Source: JANNAT01 sp043766915 (GTDB lineage Bacteria > Pseudomonadota > Alphaproteobacteria > Rhodobacterales > Rhodobacteraceae). Taken from it: a stretch of 12,737 nucleotides of DNA. Shown here in pieces: positions 7,504 to 12,737 of this stretch. The position numbers and the translations under genes are program-made. The stretch is taken from contig JAYUHO010000194.1 in assembly GCA_043766915.1 (NCBI GenBank), forward strand, positions 1-12,737. Direction: 5' to 3'. The notes beneath the pieces are model-generated. The model was given only the letters and a program-made list of their open reading frames with translations. It was not told the DNA's origin and made no database searches. Positions within the stretch are counted from its first letter, which is position 1, and each line of letters begins with the position of its first letter.

Positions 7504-7722
7504 GTGCCCACCATGCCTGACCTTCTGACGGAAGCCGCCGTTTCGGAAATCATCGAAATGGCCCTTAGCGATTTTACTAGTTTCGACAATATCCGTACCC
7601 TGCACGGGCTATCGCCGGATCAGGTAAAGGCGCTGATGCGCACATCGTTAAAGCCTGCCAGCTATCGCGCGTGGCGGAGGCGGGTGCGGGCGTTTGGGGA
7701 TCGGCGCGAGAGGTACAAGTAG
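7504..7722 (+). CDS. Small DUF2805 / TIGR03643-family protein
   Basis: A 72-residue protein of unknown function belonging to a small family I recall as common in marine bacteria and often near photolyase genes. The recognisable core is EIIEMALSDFTSFDNIRTLHGLSPDQV (about 15-41), corresponding to the family pattern of a Met-Ala-x-x-Asp stretch followed by FxxI and a G-hydrophobic turn, then ALMRTSLKPASYRAWRRRV (43-61). The middle reads as helix-turn-helix-like (FDNIRTLHGLSPDQVKALM), and the C-terminus is strongly basic, so nucleic-acid binding is possible but unproven. The start is GTG at 7504 on ribosome-binding-site spacing; ATG at 7513 is the alternative and would lose three residues. It is divergent from the photolyase-like gene, so the two may share a regulatory region and stimulus such as light or DNA damage. 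Confidence 0.8.
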   Translation: MPTMPDLLTEAAVSEIIEMALSDFTSFDNIRTLHGLSPDQVKALMRTSLKPASYRAWRRRVRAFGDRRERYK

Positions 7723-7744
7723 GGAAGGGGTTTGAAAGGGGGGG
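7722..7744 (+). other. Potential G-quadruplex at the DUF2805 stop codon
   Basis: The plus strand reads GGG (7722-7724), GGGG (7727-7730) and seven G (7738-7744), separated by 2 and 7 bases. Splitting the last run gives four tracts of three or more G with loops of 2, 7 and 1, which meets the usual G4 pattern. It begins at the last base of the TAG stop and would form in the mRNA tail. Folding is not demonstrated. Confidence 0.4.
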
Positions 7745-7763
7745 ACAACGATCCAATTAGAGC

Positions 7764-7800
7764 GGGTTGCAGCCAATCTGATTCAGATTGGCTGCAACCC
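7764..7800. repeat. Perfect 17-bp inverted repeat (first inner hairpin)
   Basis: GGGTTGCAGCCAATCTG (7764-7780) pairs exactly with 7784-7800 across the 3-base loop ATT. It is followed by AAGACAAACC, not a T-run, so it is not an intrinsic terminator for the upstream gene. Confidence 0.85.
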
Positions 7801-7825
7801 AAGACAAACCGAGACTGGGAATGTT

Positions 7826-7868
7826 GCGTGTTGCTTTCAATGGGTGAACCCCATTGAAAGCAACATGC
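7826..7868. repeat. 15-bp inverted repeat, extendable to 19 (second inner hairpin)
   Basis: GTTGCTTTCAATGGG (7830-7844) pairs exactly with 7850-7864 across the 5-base loop TGAAC. Allowing one G-U pair, the stem extends outward to 7826 and 7868, competing with the outer arm of the composite element at 7867-7868. A short T-run (7891-7895) occurs on the plus strand but is 22 bases past the stem. Confidence 0.85.
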
Positions 7869-7903
7869 TCTAATACGGTCTGAATTCTAGTTTTTCTTGC
7901 CTA

Positions 7904-7921
7904 ATTTGACACGCGTCAAAT
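7904..7921. repeat. Operator-like palindrome
   Basis: ATTTGAC (7904-7910) and GTCAAAT (7915-7921) flank ACGC. The 18-bp dyad has the size of a dimeric repressor site, but no promoter or regulator gene lies beside it, and it overlaps the left end of the next, larger palindrome by four bases. Confidence 0.5.
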
Positions 7922-7986
7922 CAGGTCGCACCTGCCTGCCCCCGGCAGGTGCGTTCCGCACCCGCCAGTCAGGCGCGACCTGATTT
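7918..7986. repeat. Nested palindrome with competing stems
   Basis: Outer arms AAATCAGGTCGC (7918-7929) and GCGACCTGATTT (7975-7986) are exact 12-bp inverted repeats. Inside, CGCACCTGCC (7927-7936) pairs with GGCAGGTGCG (7944-7953), which instead can give GGTGCG (7948-7953) to CGCACC (7957-7962) across a TTC loop. The stems are mutually exclusive at their ends, so alternative folds are possible. No coding sequence or T-run is attached. Confidence 0.7.
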
Positions 7987-8015
7987 CCACCATACCATTC
8001 CCAGCCCCACCGCCC

Positions 8016-8059
8016 TTGCCCGACGGCCTTCGGCCTTCGGCCTTCGGCCTTACGGGCAA
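8016..8059. repeat. Hairpin whose loop is four tandem 7-bp repeats
   Basis: CGGCCTT occurs four times head to tail (8024-8030, 8031-8037, 8038-8044, 8045-8051). The array is enclosed by the inverted repeat TTGCCCG (8016-8022) and CGGGCAA (8053-8059). Each unit contains GGCC, so several internal stem registers are possible. Copy number is likely to vary by slippage. Confidence 0.8.
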
Positions 8060-8060
8060 C

Positions 8061-8102
8061 GGACCGCCCAGCTTTGCACTGCAAAGCTGTCAGATGCGGT
8101 CC
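8061..8102. repeat. Nested double-stem hairpin downstream of the RND permease gene
   Basis: Outer arms GGACCGC (8061-8067) and GCGGTCC (8096-8102) enclose CAGCTTTGC (8069-8077), which pairs exactly with GCAAAGCTG (8081-8089) across ACT. It lies 55 bases past the stop of the minus-strand efflux operon. A transcript-stabilising or terminating role is conceivable, but no U-tract follows on the minus strand. Confidence 0.7.
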
Positions 8103-8156
8103 AAGTTGGGAACAGCTATCGCTTTGCGGTTAAATTACTGAGAAGGGCCATCAAAC

Positions 8157-11100
8157 CTAAACCACCCGGCGCCGTCTGAACCACCCGAACCAGCGCAGCT
8201 TTACGCCGTTTTCCCGCGTCACCAGCATCAGCATGGACGGCGTCACGATCAGCGTCAGCACCGTGGCAAAGGCCAGACCGAACACAATCGCGCTGGACAG
8301 CGATATCCACCACTGCGTTGACGGCGCACCGAACGTGGTTTCGTGGTTCAGCAGTTCAAGGTTCAGCCCAAACGCAATCGGCAACACGCCCAGGATTGCC
8401 GTCAGCGCCGTCAATACCACGGGACGCGCGCGTTCGCGGCAGGTTTCCAGAATGGCGTCGATCTTGTTTCGCCCTTCGCGGCGCAGGGTGTCATAGGTAT
8501 CGATTAACACGATATTGTTGTTCACCACAACGCCCGCGAGGGCAATCACCCCGATGCCCGTCATCACCACACCAAAGGGTTGGCCCATGATCAACAGCCC
8601 CAGCAACACGCCAATTGTGGACATCACCACCGCCGACAGCACCAGCCAGACCGATGTAAAGCGGTTAAACTGCGCCAGCAGCACGACAAAGATCAGAAAC
8701 ATCGCGGCCCCAAAGGCCTTGGTCAGAAACGCGCCCGCTTCGGCCTGTTCTTCATCCTCGCCCGCCAGTTTCCATCGGATGCCTGCGGCCTCCAGCCCCG
8801 ACTTTTCTAGACTTGCCGTGACAAGCGCACGCACCCCGTCCGCCTGCACGCCTTCACGAATGCCAGCCTGCACGGTGACGGTGCGTTGGCCGTCCAGCCG
8901 GGTCAGCGTGCCGGTGGTCGGCGCGGCCACCCGGGTGACGAAGTTGGAAATCGGCACAGACCCGGCGGCGGTTTGAATGCGCAACTGATCCAGCGCCATG
9001 ATGGTGCGTTGATCTGACGGCAACCGCAGCACAATATCCACCGCATCATCCGACCCCGCAGGCCGGTAGTCTGACAGTTTCAGCCCGCTGGTCACCAGTT
9101 GCACCATCGCCCCTACTGTGCCCGGCGAAATGCCGTACCGCGCGGCGGCATCGCGATCGACCCGCAATTCCCAATCCACGCCGGGGGGCGGCATGCCGCT
9201 GTCCACATCAATAACATCGGGCATCACCGACAGCTCTTCCGCCACTTTGCGGGCCACATCGTTCAGCCCGGCAGGATCAACCGCCGACAGTTGGATCTGA
9301 ATATCCTTGCCTGTGGGCGGCCCGGCCTCGGGCGAAGACAGTTCGATATCGACACCGGGAATACCAACCATCGCGGCGCGCAAATCGGCCAGAATCGTGT
9401 TGGCATTCTTGCGTTCGCGCCAATCGACAAATTCATATTGAATCGTGCCAATCACATCGGCGGCCACGTCATTGCCCTGCCCGCCCCCCGACCCCGACCG
9501 CGTGTAGACCGTCGCAATTCCGGGCCAACCGAGGATCCGCGCTTCCGCCTGTTTGACCAGCGTGTCTTTTTCCTCGATTGACAGATTGCCGCGGGCTTTG
9601 ACGTAAAGCAGGCCATATTCCGGCTCGACGTTGGGGAAGAATTCCACGCCAGAGCCGAATTTGGCATAAGCATAGGGCACCGACACCAGCAGACCCAGCG
9701 CAAGCGTCAGCACGATATAGGGGTGACGCACCGCGCGACCTACCAGCCACATATAGGCCCCGTCTTTGTGAACAGGCGGTTCCTTGAACGGCTTGGCGAT
9801 GATCGACCCCAGGGCAGGGACAAAGATCAACGCATAAACCAATGACGCCGACAGCGTGGCGATCAGGGTGATCGGCATATATTTCATGAACTCACCAACG
9901 ATACCCGGCCAGAACAACAGCGGCGAGAACGCGGCCACGCGCGTCATTGTGGCGGCAATCACCGGGCCCGCCATGCGGTGCGAGGCCATGGCGAACGCCT
10001 CACGCTTGGGCACGCCTTCGGACATCCGGCGTTCGGCAAATTCGGTGACGATGATCGCATCATCCACCAGCATCCCCACCGCCAAAATCAGCGAGAACAG
10101 CACGACCAGATTGACCGTCAACCCCATCAGCGACAGCGCCAGCATCCCCATCAGGAACGACGCCGGAATGGCCAAACCGATCAGAATCGACGCACGCCCC
10201 GACAGCGCATACAGAATAACGATGAACACCAGGATCACCGCCGTCAGCACCGAGTTTTGCAAATCACTAAGCAACTGGCGGATTGTGCTGGATTTATCCT
10301 GGCTGAACGATACCACGGTCCCCGCAGGCAGCAGCGCCTTGAAGTCTTCGGTGATCGCCTTGGCGGCATCGACTGTGGCAATCAGGTTGGCCCCGGTGCG
10401 CTTTGACACTTCGATGGCCACGGCAGGGGCACCGTCCAGCCGGGTGATGGTTTGCGCGTCTTTGTAGGTGGGCCGGATTTCCGCCAGATCGCGGGCGCGC
10501 ACCACTGCCGAGCCGTCAGAGATAATCGGCAGGTTCGCCACGTCTTCCGCCGTTTCAATCAGCGACGGCACTTTGATGGCATAGCGGCCCTCGGCCCCTT
10601 CCAGCGCACCCGCCGCCACCAGTTGGTTATTGGCATTAAAGCCACCGATCAGCACATCGGGTTGCAGGCCATATGAGGCCAGTTTTGACGGATCAATGAT
10701 CACTTCGACCAGATCATCGCGCACACCTTGCAAGGAGGCATTCAAAACCCCCGGAACTTCTTCGATCCGGTCGCGCAGGGCACGGCCTGCCGCCGCCAGC
10801 ACGCGTTCGGGCACATCGCCCGACAACGTCACCACCAGCACCGGAAATTCCGAGATGTTGACCTCGTTCACCGAAGGTTCATCCGACCCTTGCGGCAGTT
10901 CGCGCCGCACCTGGCTGACCTTGGTGCGCACCTCGTCCAGCGCCTTTTCCAGATCGGCCCCGGCCTGAAACTCCAGCAAGACACTGCCGCCGCCCTGATA
11001 GGCGGTCGAGCTTTGTTTCTTAATTCCGGTGATAGATTTCAGCGCGGTTTCCATCGGACGCAGCAGCAGCCGTTCGCTGTCTTCGGGTGAGATACCGTCA

Positions 11101-11252
11101 TAGCCCATGCTGACATAGATGATCGGAATTTGAATATCCGGCTCGGCCTCTTTAGGGATATTCACATAGGCCATGGTTCCGGCCAGCATCAGAAAGAGCA
11201 ATACCGAGATGGTCAGGCGGGCATTTTCAATCGCGGTTTCAACGATTTTCAT
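8157..11252 (-). CDS. RND efflux transporter, inner-membrane permease (HAE family)
   Basis: Proton-driven inner-membrane pump of the resistance-nodulation-division superfamily, acting with a periplasmic adaptor and an outer-membrane channel to expel hydrophobic or amphiphilic compounds. The 1031 residues match AcrB-type length and architecture: N-terminal helix (about 12-30), a large periplasmic loop (31-335), a helix cluster (336-485), helix 7 (about 512-530), a second periplasmic loop (531-842) and a final helix cluster (843-1012). Helix 4 carries the Asp-Asp proton-relay pair (GMLVDDAIIVTE, Asp397-Asp398). In helix 10 the position held by a lysine in AcrB reads NNN (911-913, VVVNNNIVLID), as in RND branches without that lysine. 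A basic tail ends the protein. Its ATG overlaps the adaptor's TGA in ATGA. Substrates cannot be inferred. Confidence 0.95.
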   Translation of the reverse strand: MKIVETAIENARLTISVLLFLMLAGTMAYVNIPKEAEPDIQIPIIYVSMGYDGISPEDSERLLLRPMETALKSITGIKKQSSTAYQGGGSVLLEFQAGADLEKALDEVRTKVSQVRRELPQGSDEPSVNEVNISEFPVLVVTLSGDVPERVLAAAGRALRDRIEEVPGVLNASLQGVRDDLVEVIIDPSKLASYGLQPDVLIGGFNANNQLVAAGALEGAEGRYAIKVPSLIETAEDVANLPIISDGSAVVRARDLAEIRPTYKDAQTITRLDGAPAVAIEVSKRTGANLIATVDAAKAITEDFKALLPAGTVVSFSQDKSSTIRQLLSDLQNSVLTAVILVFIVILYALSGRASILIGLAIPASFLMGMLALSLMGLTVNLVVLFSLILAVGMLVDDAIIVTEFAERRMSEGVPKREAFAMASHRMAGPVIAATMTRVAAFSPLLFWPGIVGEFMKYMPITLIATLSASLVYALIFVPALGSIIAKPFKEPPVHKDGAYMWLVGRAVRHPYIVLTLALGLLVSVPYAYAKFGSGVEFFPNVEPEYGLLYVKARGNLSIEEKDTLVKQAEARILGWPGIATVYTRSGSGGGQGNDVAADVIGTIQYEFVDWRERKNANTILADLRAAMVGIPGVDIELSSPEAGPPTGKDIQIQLSAVDPAGLNDVARKVAEELSVMPDVIDVDSGMPPPGVDWELRVDRDAAARYGISPGTVGAMVQLVTSGLKLSDYRPAGSDDAVDIVLRLPSDQRTIMALDQLRIQTAAGSVPISNFVTRVAAPTTGTLTRLDGQRTVTVQAGIREGVQADGVRALVTASLEKSGLEAAGIRWKLAGEDEEQAEAGAFLTKAFGAAMFLIFVVLLAQFNRFTSVWLVLSAVVMSTIGVLLGLLIMGQPFGVVMTGIGVIALAGVVVNNNIVLIDTYDTLRREGRNKIDAILETCRERARPVVLTALTAILGVLPIAFGLNLELLNHETTFGAPSTQWWISLSSAIVFGLAFATVLTLIVTPSMLMLVTRENGVKLRWFGWFRRRRVV

Positions 11253-12385
11253 GGCAGCACCGCAGTGGCTGGCACCGCCGCCACTTCCGTGACATCCACC
11301 AGATCGCCGTCGCGAACAAGATCCTGGCCCGCCACAATAATGCGCACACCGGGCGGCACGCCCGCCACCACCATGCCGGCTTCGGTGTCGTCGATGATGT
11401 CAACCGTCACAAACCGCGCAAGATTGTCTGACCCTACTACGCGCAAGCCAACCTCGCCCTTTTCCGACAGGGTGATCACAGACCGGGGCACAGTCACGGT
11501 GGACACCGCCGGGGCCAGCAGTTCCACTTGGGTGGTCATGCCCGCCGGGATCAACGCCCCCGGATTGGGCAAAGCGATTTCGACAGGGAAAGTGCGGGTC
11601 GCCGCCGAGGCCTCGCGCGCGACAAAACGCACCAGACCTTCCATCTTGGTGCCATCCACCAATGTCATGAACGCCTTTGATCCGGAGGCCACATTGGCGA
11701 TGTCCAACTCACTGACCTCGGCACGCACGATGATCGGATCCAACGACAGGATGGTGGCCACGGATGCCCCCGATTGCACCCATTCCCCCATTTCAACATC
11801 AACCGTATCCACCAGCCCCGAGAACGGCGCTTTCAATTCCAGCCGGTCCATCGCGGCACGGGCCAGAGTCAGTTCCGCTTCGGCAGCGTCGCGATCAGAC
11901 CGCGCCGACACCACCTGAATTTCGGGTTTGTTTCCGCGGCTGAACAGATCTTCAGCCGTGCTCAGTTCACGTTCGCGCTGATCCAAGGCAATCTGCGCGA
12001 TCTTCGCCCGCGCCACGGTTTCCGGACCTTCCAGCGTCATCACCACCTGATCGGCGGAAATGACAGCCCCTTTGGTCAACGAAAGCGCATTCACCACCCC
12101 TTCTGATCGCGCCGCCAGAACGGCGCGTTTGTCCGGCTGGGTCGCGCCCGACAATTTGATTTTTCGAGAATGATCGACGAACACCGGCACCAGCCCCGAC
12201 ACGGCGCGATTTTTCTTGACCTGTTCTGCAGAAGCCGGTTCGGCAGCCGCTGCCTCGGCCGCGCTGCCCTCTGCATCCGCGTTTTTGCTGCCGACGGCGG
12301 CAAATTCTCCGGTTCCAATCCAAACAGCCGCAGCGATAAGGACGATCAACGCAACAATACGATGCACTCGAAAGAAGGATGACAC
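11249..12385 (-). CDS. RND efflux periplasmic adaptor subunit (membrane fusion protein)
   Basis: Periplasmic adaptor that bridges the RND permease and an outer-membrane channel. From the GTG at 12385 it is 378 residues: short N-terminus, one membrane anchor or uncleaved signal (about 10-24, IVALIVLIAAAVWIG), an Ala/Glu-rich linker (about 34-56), a split lipoyl domain (about 84-110, VLAARSEGVVNALSLTKG, and 163-190, LKAPFSGLVDTVDVEMGEWV), an alpha-helical hairpin between them (about 112-160), then beta-barrel and membrane-proximal domains ending in VPATAVLP. No lipobox cysteine is seen at the start. An in-frame ATG 33 codons upstream (12484) is less likely, because GAGGA sits 8 bases before the GTG and the extra residues do not resemble the family. 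It overlaps the permease gene by the ATGA junction. Confidence 0.93.
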   Translation of the reverse strand: MSSFFRVHRIVALIVLIAAAVWIGTGEFAAVGSKNADAEGSAAEAAAAEPASAEQVKKNRAVSGLVPVFVDHSRKIKLSGATQPDKRAVLAARSEGVVNALSLTKGAVISADQVVMTLEGPETVARAKIAQIALDQRERELSTAEDLFSRGNKPEIQVVSARSDRDAAEAELTLARAAMDRLELKAPFSGLVDTVDVEMGEWVQSGASVATILSLDPIIVRAEVSELDIANVASGSKAFMTLVDGTKMEGLVRFVAREASAATRTFPVEIALPNPGALIPAGMTTQVELLAPAVSTVTVPRSVITLSEKGEVGLRVVGSDNLARFVTVDIIDDTEAGMVVAGVPPGVRIIVAGQDLVRDGDLVDVTEVAAVPATAVLP

Positions 12386-12393
12386 GGCGGAGT

Positions 12394-12398
12394 TCCTC
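12394..12398 (-). promoter_or_regulatory. Ribosome-binding site of the efflux adaptor gene
   Basis: GAGGA on the minus strand, 8 bases before GTG at 12385. This is the site that decides the adaptor start codon. Confidence 0.7.
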
Positions 12399-12410
12399 GT
12401 AAAAAAATGT

Positions 12411-12441
12411 AATATAAGGCGACTCAACCGAAATATAAGGC
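12411..12441 (-). promoter_or_regulatory. Two direct repeats and candidate -10 boxes upstream of the efflux operon
   Basis: On the minus strand GCCTTATATT occurs twice (12441-12432 and 12420-12411), 21 bases apart, two helical turns. Each copy contains TATATT, which could serve as a -10. A weak -35 (TGCAAT) lies 17 bases upstream of the distal copy, while the proximal copy has no usable -35. The spacing is what a direct-repeat regulator site would show. An eight-base run of T (12401-12408 region on the minus strand) precedes the ribosome-binding site. Confidence 0.35.
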
Positions 12442-12737
12442 CACAGCGGTGGGGATTGCAGGCGCCAAATTGCCCAAGCTGCATAAACGGTTACGCGGCA
12501 ATCGTCCAGCGGTTGTCGGCGAAACATTGCCGACCGTCTGTCGTCTGACGGTGCTGCCGCGGTCAATGATCAACGTCGACCACAGGCCGGGGTGGTCGCA
12601 TAGGGTCAGGTGACGAAAGGCTTGATTGACAGGATGGACGCAGCGCGACCAGATGATAGCTTGCGGATATTGAGCTGTCCTTCCTGAACTACCCCACAGA
12701 CGCGTCTGCTGCGGGCCCTCTTTTAACTTTATGATCA
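12442..12737. other. Non-coding region upstream of the efflux operon
   Basis: With the adaptor leader, about 350 bases (12386-12737) hold no gene I can support; short open frames lack starts or resemblance to known proteins. Three dyads are visible: GTCGGC (12515-12520) with GCCGAC (12529-12534), ACCGTC (12533-12538) with GACGGT (12547-12552), and the perfect 12-bp palindrome CAGACGCGTCTG (12697-12708). The last is followed by GC-rich sequence and TTTT (12721-12724), which weakly resembles a plus-strand terminator. The two adjacent 8-base-loop dyads could be regulator sites or chance. Confidence 0.35.

Larger units (their letters stand above)
7756..7874. repeat. Composite palindromic element (outer arms around two hairpins)
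   Basis: ATTAGAGC at 7756-7763 is matched by its exact reverse complement GCTCTAAT at 7867-7874. Between these 8-bp outer arms lie two long perfect hairpins (7764-7800 and 7830-7864), so a single strand can fold into a closed three-way structure with two stem-loops. The left arm directly abuts the first hairpin. The size (119 bp), short terminal inverted repeats and lack of coding sequence fit a MITE or REP-type composite element (BIME-like). Palindromes ending in TTAGAGC/GCTCTAA are, to my recollection, dispersed in alphaproteobacterial genomes. No target-site duplication was established. Confidence 0.65.

Noticed and set aside
7864..7896. Second hairpin plus T-run as an intrinsic terminator for the DUF2805 gene
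   Set aside because: The T-run begins 22 bases or more after the stem, too far for a standard intrinsic terminator.
7756..8102. A CRISPR array in the repeat-rich gap
   Set aside because: The repeats are inverted and differ from one another. There are no regularly spaced direct repeats with spacers and no cas genes.
12385..12484. Longer adaptor protein starting at ATG 12484
   Set aside because: The extra 33 residues include a cysteine- and arginine-rich stretch unlike the family. They also span the AT-rich promoter-like repeats, and a good ribosome-binding site precedes the GTG at 12385.
12560..12737. Short plus- and minus-strand open frames that might be a regulator gene
   Set aside because: The longest has no start codon and is closed by stops within about 40 codons; no DNA-binding motif is visible.

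Overview
The window looks like chromosomal DNA of an alphaproteobacterium, most likely a marine member of the Rhodobacterales (Roseobacter group). This rests on recall, not a search: the SmpB and DapA sequences are roseobacter-like, the UbiB/ABC1 kinase has a COQ8-type catalytic loop, a DUF2805/TIGR03643 small protein sits beside a photolyase-like gene, and composition is GC-rich. Nine protein-coding genes are well supported. No rRNA, tRNA, CRISPR array, phage gene or transposase is visible.

Layout. Positions 1-213 hold no gene I can name. On the minus strand, dapA (lysine/diaminopimelate synthesis, 2663-1791) is followed after 4 bases by an EamA/DMT permease (1786-920) and then, after a 223-base gap, by smpB (trans-translation, 696-214). 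Divergent from dapA, on the plus strand, is a secreted Slt70-type lytic transglycosylase (2841-4793). It converges with a second minus-strand unit: a photolyase/cryptochrome-like flavoprotein with an unusual domain order (7388-6138), whose stop overlaps the start of an ABC1/COQ8-like atypical kinase (6141-4813). Divergent from the flavoprotein is a small DUF2805 protein (7504-7722). A third minus-strand operon encodes an RND efflux pump: a periplasmic adaptor (12385-11249) overlapping an inner-membrane HAE-type permease (11252-8157). No outer-membrane channel or regulator gene lies within the window.

The most striking non-coding region is the convergent gap 7723-8156. About 350 bases (7756-8102) are packed with perfect inverted repeats. 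They are a 119-bp composite element with 8-bp outer arms enclosing two long hairpins, a small operator-like palindrome, a 69-bp nested palindrome, a hairpin whose loop is four tandem copies of a 7-bp unit, and a nested double-stem hairpin. None ends in a proper U-tract, so they do not look like simple terminators. REP/MITE-like intergenic elements are the likeliest explanation. A possible G-quadruplex lies just before them, at the DUF2805 stop codon.

Starts were reassigned from ribosome-binding sites for dapA (ATG at 2663), the DUF2805 gene (GTG at 7504) and the adaptor (GTG at 12385). The flavoprotein gene has no acceptable upstream ATG and seems to start at TTG. Nothing here is clearly a new multi-gene system. 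The best candidates for follow-up are the palindrome cluster and the domain-swapped photolyase-like protein with its coupled kinase and divergent DUF2805 neighbour.
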